NCBI GenBank assembly: GCA_004352715.1
Contig: SCFE01000104.1
Location: 1,243,022-1,307,021, forward strand
Direction: 5' to 3'
Length of the DNA: 64,000 nucleotides
From: Hofstenia miamia
Taxonomy: Eukaryota > Xenacoelomorpha > Acoela
The position numbers and the translations under genes were made by a program. Below are positions 44,370 through 55,395 of the stretch, piece after piece. The stretch's first letter is position 1, and each line of letters begins with the position of its first letter. The notes under the pieces were generated by a model. The model searched no databases. It saw nothing but the letters and a program-made list of their open reading frames with translations, and was not told the DNA's origin.

Positions 44370-44694
44370 ATGGCCGCCAATTCTGTAAATACACGTCAAT
44401 CCACACTTCACAAGTCTGCGAATTTTTCACAAAACAACAAAGCAACACTCCAAGTCCATAGACGAAATGACGATATCAGATCGTTGAAATCTTTCAATTC
44501 AAAAGCAGAGACTCTTCAGACGAACAACAACAACGAGAACGAACCAGAGTTATGGGACAGCGCTAAGAAGGAGTACATTCACAAAAGATTGTTTGAGCAA
44601 AGACAAACAGCGTTTTTTGGAAAAGCTGTACCAATTGTACCCGTCCCTTTAGCAATAATATTTGCAATATTAAATTTTGGCATTCCTGGATCAG
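44370..44694 (+). CDS. SPEC3/Stum-family gene, first exon (partial gene)
   Basis: From ATG at 44370 a 108-codon exon encodes a hydrophilic, Asn/Ser-rich N-terminus (residues 1-85) and then AVPIVPVPLAIIFAILNFGI with PGSG. That is the first membrane segment and PG-x-G turn of the SPEC3/Stum family (tetraspan-like membrane proteins; Stum acts in Drosophila mechanosensory neurons, SPEC3 in sea-urchin cilia). The exon stops after the first base of the final Gly codon. This is the same phase and position as the corresponding exon in the gene at 50064, and a GT follows. A candidate second exon at 45218-45330 would add SFFAGSQDETY and end in a stop. It lacks the later membrane segments, so the gene is probably truncated or continues undetected. 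Confidence 0.6.
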
Positions 44695-45217
44695 GTTCAT
44701 TTTTAAATTTAAACTTATTGTTAAATTGTCTGTTTACTTTTATAATTTGGTAGATAAAACTACAGTACAAGATGTGCATACGCATCTCGACACCAAACTT
44801 GGCAAATTATTTTTTTGCAATATGATCAATTTTAGCTTTGTGTACTCAAATTTCTTAATAATTTTTAATCAGAAATGCAGTTGATATTTTATGACCCACT
44901 AGATCCTTTCAAGCGATCTCAATAAATATGCTTGGCATGTAAATTATAATAAAGTAGTATTCAGCTTGACAACTTTACTATATTTACAATTTTTGGTGTT
45001 AATTTAATGTAATTAAAGTAATTTGATTCCCAATGCAATAATGAAGTTTAAATTTAAATTAGCGATGTCATGGGATTTTTATAAGATTTGATAACTAATA
45101 TTTCGGAAACTTCTAAATATATTCATATAGAAATGTAAATACACTAAGCATTTCACGTTGAATTCAATTTTTTGTTAACATTTGCATTCCATGCATAATA
45201 ATTGAGATACTTTTCAG

Positions 45218-45330
45218 GGAGTTTCTTTGCAGGGTCACAGGATGAAACTTACATTTCTGATAAAATGATTAGAAAAAAGTTTGAATTTACAATGAGAAAA
45301 TTTATCATAATGCAAATCTTCAAATTATAG
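45218..45330 (+). CDS. candidate second exon of the upstream SPEC3/Stum-like gene
   Basis: After TTTTCAG, two bases complete the Gly codon and the frame reads SFFAGSQDETYISDKMIRKK and then a short hydrophobic end and stop. SFFAG can be aligned with TIFSAF of the neighbouring gene. The rest diverges, so this is only a possibility. Confidence 0.25.
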
Positions 45331-45367
45331 TATTCGAGACTTCGAAAATAATTTGTCAAATTTGGCA

Positions 45368-45854
45368 CAGAGCTGTAAATGGGTCAAAACAACCCAAAGT
45401 TCAACCAAATTTTGACTCAACCCAGGTTCTATTGAGTATTTAATGCGCTTGACCCAACCCAAAGTTATGTCAAAATGCTACCCAAATGTGATCATATTTG
45501 AATTTCAATCATTGTACAGATTCTTACCTCACGATCATTGTATATAAACTCGTTCAAAAAGAAACACAAATAAATTGCATTAAAAGGAAAAAATATATAA
45601 ATGACACAAAAAGTGAGTGTATTTATAATGAACTTTTAAAAATCATTTAACTCTCCTGCGAGTGTACATAAATAACCTTCTTTCAAGAGCCCAACCATGA
45701 CCCACATTACTTTGAAGCATTATCCCAACATATCCACATATGTTTCTATATTTTATTGTTTGATCTAACCCAACTCAACGAAAAAATTGGCAAGAAATAT
45801 GATACAAGCCATGGTTGGGTTGCGTGGGATTAACACAGCCCATTTCCAACTCTG
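45368..45854. mobile_element. short hAT-like repeat with CCCAACCC-type words
   Basis: The left end CAGAGCTGTAAATGGGTC and the right end (reverse complement CAGAGTTGGAAATGGGCT) form imperfect inverted repeats. The interior near both ends is rich in AACCCA/TGGGTT words. No matching 8-bp target duplication was found (ATTTGGCA against CTGCAAAG), so boundaries are uncertain. Confidence 0.4.
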
Positions 45855-46869
45855 CTGCAAAGCATTGTGCTAGAAACATCATTAAGAAATTTTTCAGTTG
45901 ATTTTGTCGCATATACTTAAATTAGTTATTTTGCATAACGAAAAATATACCAAATGACAACTATCCTTTGTTTTTATCAAATTAGCCGTACCCATTGTTG
46001 GAAAGACAATAAATTTTCCAGGACTCAGTTAGCATTATCTCCTTATTAAATTATTTGAGATCGTTCATGGATTGCATGAAATGAATTTATTCATTTACAA
46101 AGAAATGAAGCCGTCGAATTAAGACAAATTCGTTCATTAATCGAACTGTTTTCTTCTTATAATTTTTGAACTAATAAGGATATCTGAGATCTGAAGACAC
46201 CACAGGATGAGGCCTCTTTTCTCTTACATTTACGTTTTAATACCACAACCCTTGACATTTGCGCATTGTGCTCCTTAACTTGGTGGTCTATTTGATTTAC
46301 CTTTACCGCACTGCCGTATAAATATTAGGTCTGTGGTACACTTAATTTTTTTTTAAAAAATCGAATGCTTCATTGAAAAATAGTTTAGATTTCCATGTAC
46401 TTCAAGCACATGAATAATTTAGAACAAGCATTTTGACCAAATCAGGGGCACATCTACTCATAGATGCATCAATATCGAATGATGGCCAAATGTTTTAATA
46501 AGATTGGATAAAAATGTGTGAAAATGTACATCAAGTCAAGTGTAGTCACGAGGTTATAAGTGTATTTGCGTTGGTATTCTTTCAAAATTATGCTTCATCG
46601 ACTGCAACACGAGTATGTATGTTAGTTTCAAATCCGTCCCGACCTGATAATTGACCAATGACCCAAATTTAAGAAGCAGTCTTAAAATGTATTGCTATAA
46701 TCATAACCAATGATAACGAAAATGATTATTAAATTCATATCTAGAAACCTGAAAAAAGATTACTTGAAAAACTAAAGGAAATTCAGATTATAAATTTGGG
46801 TAATGCATTTCGGAGCCTTTATTTGAATTTCTTAGTCAACTGCCAACCCACAGATTGTGTTGGGCTTAT
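45855..46869. other. no feature seen
   Basis: AT-rich with no coding or repeat signal that I can support. Confidence 0.5.
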
Positions 46870-46877
46870 CCATTGGC

Positions 46878-48116
46878 AAGAGTTGGAATTGGGCTGGGCC
46901 GGCTTGGACCGGATTTTCGGCATAGCAATTTGGGCCGGGCTTGGGCCTAATGTTTTAATTGGTATTTGAAGTACAGGAAAAAATTCACTTGAAAACTTAC
47001 TTTGCAAATGACAAAAAGCATTCTCTTTAAGCTTAGTCAGCATTGTTGGCTGGTGCAATATTTCTAACATCTAAATTTTGTCTGCTATAAGCAAAGAGCG
47101 TTTCTGAAAACTTTTGTTTTGTGCTGATGTTGATCTAATTTGTAAAATTATAATGACTTTAAATGCTAATATTTTAATCTTGTGGTATTCAGGCCACTTG
47201 AATATGTTTAGTGATTGTTGCAAACATACATTTAGAGAATAATACAACCATATTATCTATATTTATTACCTATTTTTATTAAAAAGCAAATTTTTTAGTT
47301 GGATGTTAATAATTCAGAAGTATTCATAAGTGCTTTATTTATTCCTAAAAGTTGTTCTACAGGGCTATAATAGATTAAAAATGTTGATAAGTCGTTGTTA
47401 GATATAGTTATTCCAATAATCGCCATTTATCTCACTTAACGTTACAATACTATCAACGGCAATATTTTTGTATGATTCCAAAGACGTCTAAGCAAGAGAT
47501 TAACATATAAGCACTTTAATTTATAAAAAGAATAGGCGCACCTTATTTACGTTGTGCACTTTGATTTTTGAAATTTTTATTATTTTGTGAGATTAAAGCG
47601 GTTAACAATTTTAAGAAAAAACCAACAAAAAGTAAAAAAAAATTCTAAACAATTTAAGGGTAATCTATGCACAAATTTGAAACAATAGAAATTTTTCTCT
47701 TCATTTGTAACATTTGTGAAAATTCACACTCAATACTATTTGGTATTGGTAACAAATGCAAACATTTACAGGAAGGGCACACATCTGCTCCCGGAATCGT
47801 TGAGCCCCAGCCCTAAACCCTTGTATAACACATTTATTATATTAAGGTTAACAATGCAATGTGAATTTCAGCAGAATTAAATTAGCATTATTGACAGACC
47901 TAAGCGGATGTGCACATTAATAAACACATTAGGCCAATTATCCAATCAAATATATAATGTAGTGCTCATGGGCCTCTATGAGGCAGAAGAAACTATGTTG
48001 TGTAAAAGAAAAATAATTTGGGCTGGGCTTGCGCCGAATAATTGGTATTTTGAATTGGGCCGAGCCGGACTTGGGCCTAAGTTGCATTGGGCTGGCCCGG
48101 CTCAATACCAACTCTG
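46878..48116. mobile_element. non-autonomous hAT-like element with GGGCCGGGC sub-terminal words
   Basis: The left end AAGAGTTGGAATTGGGCTGG and the right end (reverse complement CAGAGTTGGTATTGAGCCGG) are inverted repeats. Flanks CCATTGGC (46870-46877) and CTGTTGGC (48117-48124) match at six of eight positions. Both ends carry GC-rich words such as GGGCCGGGCTTGGGCC that stand out in this AT-rich DNA. Open frames running through these ends are by-products. There is no transposase inside. Confidence 0.5.
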
Positions 48117-48156
48117 CTGTTGGCCACAATGGCATAAAGTGCATAGAAGATAAATT

Positions 48157-48177
48157 ATATATATATATATGTATATA

Positions 48178-48229
<52 letters not shown>
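48157..48229. repeat. (TA)n microsatellite
   Basis: Long TA array with isolated TG, AT and CA interruptions. Confidence 0.92.
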
Positions 48230-48980
48230 GCATATACTAGATATTGCATAACATCACCGAATAATAAATTAAAACAACGTGTTCTGCGACGAAGCTTTAA
48301 ACAATATTACAAAATTTATGTAAGTAAATTAACAAAATCAAATGGGAATTTAACGCTGTTTCTATTTACAAAAGATTTAATATTCAATATAACAATTTAA
48401 ATTTAATAAAAATTTAACAAAGGTATATTGTGTAGTTAAGAACGAACATTTAAAAATATATTTCTAATCAAAGTAGGGGACGTCCGAACTTGTTGGAATA
48501 CGGGGTTTGTTAAAAATGGGTCATTTCTTACTCATCAACTAAACTATAAAAAATGCTCTACTGAGAAGCTAGCATAAACGAAGCCTTTACGCCATATGAA
48601 TATCATTTGCATTTCTTATAAAATGAAGGATAGCTGCTTGTTTTTATGTTTTTTTGGAATCTGAAATAAAATTCAAACCTTTTGTAACATTGTGATTAGT
48701 AGATGTCAGTGAATGTCTTTCAGCCTGCATTGACCTTGACATTATGTCTATCTAATATGACAAAGCAAGTGAAATTTTCCGGATTCCAGCTGAATGCGAA
48801 GCTGCAAAACCATGGAGATATTTAGAGCACTTTTATGGGTCTTATTTGACAATGTTCGGGCAAGTGTCACTTACACATATCAATCTATATATAATTAATG
48901 CATTTTCATTTGAAAAATATAAAAAAGTTTTGTTTTAAAACATTCTAGCACTAAACAGTCAGGCTTAACGTAAGCTTTCA
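48230..48980. other. no supported gene
   Basis: AT-rich; no motif recognised on either strand. Confidence 0.5.
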
Positions 48981-48984
48981 TCTT

Positions 48985-49318
48985 TGAAAACATATGTGAG
49001 CAAGATTCAACGTGAATCAACTCCCAAAGATGTTATGGAAAAGGCAGTTAAAGATGATTTAGTATGTGTGTTTGTGATTACGGACTTTTAACAACTGGAG
49101 TAAAATCATTGCACCACAGTCCAAAGGGCAAGATAGATTGTTGTAGAATAAGCTTAAGGCAAATTAATGCTTTTGTTTTTGCTGAAGAGGCCAACCTGTC
49201 ATACCTGCCCCATAATTCACGCAAAATTTACAAGAAATTGTGCCATTCAACAGCAAAGATACCAAACAATGTCAGCAATAATATATTTTCAATGTGGGAT
49301 CCGTCTACAACCCAGTAA
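48985..49318 (+). pseudogene. unknown coding-like remnant
   Basis: A plus-strand frame reads KTYVSKIQRESTPKDVMEKA then VKDDLVCV. One base away it continues CDYGLLTTGVKSLHH, ISLRQINAFVFAEEANLSYL, HNSRKIYKKLCHSTAKIP and NIFSMWDPSTTQ-stop. Composition and continuity across a single shift look like a decayed protein gene, perhaps from a transposon. I do not recognise the family. Confidence 0.3.
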
Positions 49319-49529
49319 ATGGTTATTTCAAATATTTTGCTTTCTAATAGTTCAGTTTTAATTTTTTATGTAGCTACTCATTCACTTGTATATTGAATGT
49401 TCCAACAAGCTCCAACAATGGGGTTAATAGTTGGAACGCTTAACCTAAATCGGAAAACATAATATTTGTGCATTTACTTACAATGTTGACAGGCTAATCG
49501 TTTGTCATTGTTTATTCAACAGAATAAGA

Positions 49530-49870
49530 TCCTGGCGGTTTTTAAAAATGAGTTCGGTTTGGGTTTTTTACGGCCAAAAACAATTGTTTCGGTTTCGGTA
49601 TTTCTTAGCTAACAACTATTGGGTATTAGAAAAGGCAATGCAAGAGAAAGGTACCTTTCTATAGTATATTTTCATAACACCAAATTTAATCGTTAATCAA
49701 ATAAAACACAATTACACTTCAACTCAGCAAGCATTTTGACGTTTACTCCAAGAAGATTGCATCGTTTCTTGGAAATAACATTCTAGGCAACTACTCCACC
49801 TAAGAACCAAAAACCCTGATTTGATTTTTTTTCATTCGGTTCGGTTTTGTTGTTGAGTAAAAACCGTGAG
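49530..49870. repeat. degenerate repeat with CGGTTT words
   Basis: TTCGGTTTGGG and TTTCGGTTTCGGTA near the left and ATTCGGTTCGGTTTTG near the right recall the sub-terminal word repeats of some hAT-like elements. No clear terminal repeats or target duplication were found. Confidence 0.35.
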
Positions 49871-50063
49871 TTCAATTATAAAAAGCATATTGCAATAACT
49901 AGTATTTAAATCCAGCAGTTCTTTGCACTGACTGTATTAAATCCGTATTCATTATTATTAGTTTAAAGAAATCCTTTTGGACATTTCCAACAGGTGTCTT
50001 GAAAATGACAAAAGACTTATATTAACAATACTAGCAAACATATTTCATTAATTGACTAGAGAA

Positions 50064-53000
50064 ATGAGTGAATCGAACACAAACAGCTCTAAGACCCAAT
50101 TAATCAGTGATGAAGATAATGAAAAAGAAGAGGACAGGAAAAAAGTAGAAAAAGACAACACAGCTACAAACGATGACTTATCATTGATTAAAGGTAAGAA
50201 GAAAAAGAAGACCATAAAAGACGTAGGAAAACGAAAGCCGCTCAGTAAGAAGGTTAGTGAACTCAGCTTGATTCTTTCCAGTCCGGATGGAAGAAATCCT
50301 TCAGTTGTGCTTTCCTGCGCTTCTTCCAGTGAAGAAAATTTAAAAGAAGCTGAGAAGAGATCGCAAGAAAAATCTAATGCAGGTAAACTTCTTATAACTA
50401 GCTACACTAATATGCAATATATAATATAATTCTTTCATATTTAAACTCCATATGTATGCATATGTAAATGTACATGCATAAACGCATTTAGACATGAATT
50501 TTTTAAAAACTCACTGATCATGGTAGCTCTACGTTCACGCAAATAACTGTACAGATAAAAATTACATTTGCAAATATAAAATTGATATGTAATGGCAAAA
50601 AACCTGATGTTTCAATTGCAAACTTTTTAATTAATATAATTGATTGACTAAGTTAATACTCTACATAATTACCAATGATTTATTTTAACCAGCTTGTTTA
50701 GCAAGGAGAGCATCAAGACCAGATACAGCCTCTAGTTTTTTCACAGCTGTAACAAAAGCAGAAGCAGTTACAATGTTTAAACACAGACAAGAAGAGTTAC
50801 AAGCGGTTGCAGCCGCTGCCGCAGAAGAAAAGCATGAACGTGCAAATCCTGCAGATGTGCGATTATCATCTGGAAAAAGCAATGGATGGATAATATTTGT
50901 ACCTATTACACCAATATGGTCTGCTGTGATAAATTTCATTCTAAATTTAATATTTCCTGGACTTGGTGAGTACGTTTGGAGCAATCAAACAAGCTCTGCT
51001 TGCTCACAATACAATATATTTTATTCATAGAAAACTAATATTTTACAGTTTATTATTAAATTAGCCATAACTACTAGCTTCATGCATAGGATTCATTTTA
51101 TTAAAATAGCACTATATAATCAGTTAATAATGATATCAGGGCTAGCGTAAAAGTAAGCAAACTAGAACGATGGATATTCTACGATCAGGACGGACTTTTA
51201 TCACTAAAATCTTAGCACCACTATCGAACCCTCTGAACAACAGCATGACGCCAATCAAAGAATTTTGCCTTGAGAGCTTTGCGTTTCTCCTTACTTTCAA
51301 CAGCCATACCACTAATAAGTAGGTGGTAACAATGAGCTGTTCGGCCGAACCCTAAAATCACTAAGATAATAAAGCTACCTGAAATAGGGCATAGCAATCA
51401 CTTGCTAACGACGTACCTCAATGAGTCAAATTGCACTTCATTGCACCTGCCCTGTGAGGCGCACTCAGGTAAACATTCCTTCTTCCACAGTGTTTGAAGC
51501 AGACAATGCATCGATGATTGTTACCGTCCTTGCATTTGCAAAGAACCTCCTGTTGACCTCTGTACACCTTGTTGTTTATTGCCACCTTGGGTGTGGGACT
51601 TTGATTGTGACAATAAATGACTATCTTTTTTGCAGCTACATTTTAGCATACTATTGTATAAACAACTGGTTAAAATTTTTTGGAATTTTCAACAATTCAT
51701 TCCAATTTATGCTATTACCCAGAAATTAGCATTAAAATTTTGAAAAGGAAGTAAATTTTCTACTCTAAAAAAGTTTTTTCCTGATTTGTTTCTAAAATTA
51801 TTTTGTTTATATTTACAGTATTAGCAATCATAGTTTTTTATTTAGGTACAATTTTCAGTGCGTTTTCATTAATTCTTTGTCAAGGACGTCGAAGTTCCGA
51901 GGTCAAGTCCACATATGAGAAAGAGGAACATTTCGGAATAATTCTTTTAATCGGTGTTTCACAATTGATGACAGTAACGTTTCTGTTAATCGGTTGGATT
52001 TGGAGTATCGTATGGGGCGTATGGCTAATTCAACTTTCATGTAAATTTTAATACGTTTTACAAATACTTTGTGCAAGCTTGACAACTTATAATTTTTTTT
52101 ACTTCATGTACAATGTAAGGATTTAGAAATATGAGGGGGCTACTTTTTGAAAAAACACAGTTTATTATTTCCAGGGCCATTTAGTGTTATTTTAATTCAC
52201 AGTATACCTATTTTGCAACAATTAGCATTTTCTCAGTTCCACTGAAATATTTTTCCCAGAAAGTTTATGGATTGCAGAGAAACTAAAGATAGCCTTGCGG
52301 GTTATTTAATAGTAATTTATTCCATTCCGATTTAAAGAAATATTTACATTAATTATACAAAGGAAAATGCATCTGATAATTTATTTTCGTTTTTGTGAAA
52401 CCTTTTCTAAATGATTTATGTTAAACTTCATGTTAAAATTTAATGNTCCAGGGCCATTTAGTGTTATTTTAATTCACAGTATACCTATTTTGCAACAATT
52501 AGCAAAAATTATTTATAAAATTTTGAAATCATTTTCTCAGTTCCACTGAAATATTTTTCCCAGAAAGTTTATGGATTGCAGAGAAACTAAAGATAGCCTT
52601 GCGGGTTATTTAATAGTAATTTATTCCATTCCGATTTAAAGAAATATTTACATTAATTATACAAAGGAAAATGCATCTGATAATTTATTTTCGTTTTTGT
52701 GAAACCTTTTCTAAATGATTTATGTTAAACTTCATGTTAAAATTTAATGACTATGCAGATAAATTGTGAGGAGGAGCGAGTGCCTAGTCAACAGATTTTA
52801 AGAATGGTGGGCTAATAATATCACCTAGATTAAATGATTTTTATTAAGCTTATCCATTCGTTCGGTTCTTGCATTTTGTCAATACTAACAGTATAACCTT
52901 ATTACTTATTGTATCTCAATTAATTCGCAACCCACCATTGTTATTAAAATAAATTATTTATTGCAGCACAGAACTTATTTACAATTGCAAAATTTTGGAA

Positions 53001-53259
53001 GCTCCTAAACGTATGCTTCTAAATATGAATGAATTAAAATTATGATGAATTTAATAATGAGAAATGCTCAGATAAGATATTTTACCTTGTAGAAGTTTTG
53101 AAACTTTATAAGCTTTTGTAAAATGATTATGTAAATTTCATTATTATAGTCGAACATGCTAAACTGATGAAGATCGAACATGAGACGTTGGAGAAAGCGA
53201 CCGCAAAGCAAAACGAAAATGTCCGAAACGTCCAAATCGAGATTGAAGCCGCCTCATAA
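50064..53259 (+). CDS. SPEC3/Stum-family membrane protein, four exons, 307 residues
   Basis: Exons are 50064-50382, 50693-50965, 51819-52040 and 53150-53259. All introns are GT-AG in phase 1 and the frame is open from ATG (MSESNTNSSK) to TAA. Residues 1-105 are Lys/Glu/Ser-rich and cytosolic-looking. About 130-155 is an Ala/Glu-rich helix. The first membrane segment (IIFVPITPIWSAVINFIL) ends in the family PGLG. Exon 3 holds AIIVFYLGTIFSAFSLILC, a short charged loop, and a long hydrophobic stretch ending LLIGWIWSIVWGVW, matching the SPEC3/Stum GWI-x-SI-x-WG signature. Exon 4 adds a charged helical tail (HAKLMKIEHETLEKA). Family members act in ciliated or mechanosensory cells. ATG 50064 is preferred over an upstream non-ATG extension. 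A related first exon lies at 44370. Confidence 0.8.
52170..52750. repeat. duplicated block inside intron 3 around a single N (52446)
   Basis: TCCAGGGCCATTTAGTG onward at 52170 restarts at 52447 and runs about 300 bases. The second copy has a small insertion (AAAAATTATTTATAAAATTT). It is likely an assembly or allelic duplicate and does not affect exons. Confidence 0.75.
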
Positions 53260-55395
53260 ATTTCGTGAAAAGAACTGGAACTTTTTTAGCAGATTTTATT
53301 CTACTAAATACTGGTGATGATTCGAAAGCAATTCAAATATAGAAATGAGATGGTTTGAGGCTAAAAACCAGTAAAAATATACACAAATGATTTTGACTAT
53401 AGCTAAATACACTTGAAAAGTTTTCTGAGTTATCCACACCTCCTAGACAACAATTATTTTATATTGTATGTTTAACTTTACTGAAATTTTATCAAAAAAT
53501 TTTCATAATATAATATTATATAGTTAAAACCTATACGAATGAGCCTATTGTTTTAATGAAGCAACATTAGAAAAAGTTAAATCTATAACTTAAGATATTT
53601 TTTGAAATGTTTTAGATTTTCATAAGTATAAATTTCATTATTGATCCATCTGATACGTAGGTGTTATTTATCTAATTTTTAATGAAAGCACTGAAATGTT
53701 TTATGTTTCTTTCAAATAGCATTCTAAAAACTCTGATTAATTTCAACAAGCTGCAGGCATTAAATTTTTTAATGTTTATTGCGATTTTAGTGGCACTGAA
53801 TAAGAGAATTTGAATTATTGTAGAGGAACTGAATATGTTTTAATGTAACGACTCTGAATATAGAAGTTGGATTATCATAGCAGCACTAAATAAACCCAAT
53901 TTAGACCATATTAAATATGTTGGAATAATTGATTTAGCTTAACTGAAACAAGTTTCTAGCTTAAATTAGAGATTCATAAACAAAAATTAGAACATTTTAT
54001 CGACTTGTTAAATAAGTTCTATATCAAGATATATATTGCGAAGATATCGCGCAAAAATCTTTATTTATTTAAAACGTTGTATAAAGCATTCCAATACATG
54101 ACTTATCAAATAAAAACTTGCAAGAAAGGTCCAGTTGGACCTTTTCTAGAACTACAAATTCACAACGGAGCATTAACCAATATCTACTGATCAATTTTTA
54201 TTTTTAGTAATACATAAAATTAAGAATCCTCTAAAACAATAGATTTTGTTTTGAGTAGCATTTTAATTGTAAATAAATAATTAAAAATAAACAAAAAAAT
54301 TGTAAAAACTAAAATATATACATATACTATCGTTGAAAATAACAAATATTTGTAAAAAAAAGAGCTATTGTTTTACATTTATTGCAATACATTCATGTAT
54401 TTTATTTTTCTTAGAAAATACATCCAGTTCTCACTTTTTGGAAGTTTCTTTAAATTTGATCACTGTAATGTTCAATTTTTTTTGCCTTTCTTCAATTCTC
54501 TTCTACAAAGTTCATCCCAATTGTTTTTTGAAACCCTTTCTCTATGTAATTTTCATTTTTGTAATTTAAACTTTGAATTTACCATTACCTGTTTTATTCT
54601 TAATCTATTCTTCCTTAGCTTCATTTAGCCAGTATTGCTTTAACACATGTACTGTTTTACCAACTTTTTTGCAACAGTTATATATTGTTATCCTTCCAAT
54701 CTTAAAAAAAAGTGTTGGAAATTTTTTACGCGATTTTTTCAAACTGTTTCTGCATCTCTATTACCTAAAAACTTCCGATGGTTCTTTTGCTGCTAGGCAA
54801 TCTTTTCAGTGATATGTTCTTACCAAAATACTGTAACTATTTCTCATAATTGTCATTACATTGCACTACTGCTAATTTCTACCACATTAATATATCCTGG
54901 GAAACTTGCACTCCTGAATCATTCGATACTTGCCCTGTGCATTTTTCTTATGTCTGTTTAAAAGGATTGAAATACTCCAAATCTATTATATTTTTTCGGC
55001 ATTCTTTTTTAAACATTTCCTTCACCATAAAATTTGTTTAAAGACTTCAGCGATATTCTATTCTACTTGCTCTTTACATATTGAATGCAAAGTTTTCAAT
55101 TAATTTTTATACAACAATAAATAATCATTAACATTAATGCACTTAACTGGAAAAAATGTTTAGGTTAGATAGAAATTTGATTGAACTAAAAAAATCAGTG
55201 ATTATGTGGATATGGGTTGATTATTACTTAAGAATGTTTATTAATTATCATTAGAATGACAATATTTCGATATTTAAAATCAGAATTAGGGTGGGAAAGG
55301 GGCAAATTTTTTTACCTACCACCCGACTCGACCCGTCTAACAATGACCCACAATCCGAATTGACCCGTTCCTCACAATGATCAGAATTGATATTG
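53260..55395. other. intergenic, no supported gene
   Basis: AT-rich. Open frames at 54333-55041 on the plus strand are Phe/Ile-rich shadows. The complementary strand of 54.4-55.1 kb is Lys-rich and could be a decayed relative of the neighbouring RING gene, but stops are frequent. A short run of CGACCCG-type words lies at 55320-55370. Confidence 0.45.

Noticed and set aside
45368-45854. hAT target duplication for the AACCCA-word repeat
   Set aside because: Flanking 8-mers ATTTGGCA and CTGCAAAG do not match, so only the imperfect inverted ends were reported.
46819-48153. Gly/Pro/Trp-rich frames around 46819-47070 and 47908-48153
   Set aside because: They are produced by GGGCCGGGC word repeats at the ends of a hAT-like element, not by a protein gene.
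51421-51729. 102-residue plus frame inside intron 2 of the SPEC3/Stum-like gene
   Set aside because: It has no motif and no start context and lies wholly in a well-supported intron. The minus strand there has a few Cys-x-Cys words but no continuous frame.
54333-55041. Phe/Ile-rich plus frames; possible decayed RING relative on the minus strand
   Set aside because: Composition is that of antisense to Lys-rich sequence. The minus strand is too broken by stops to support a gene and no RING or shared C-terminal motif was found.
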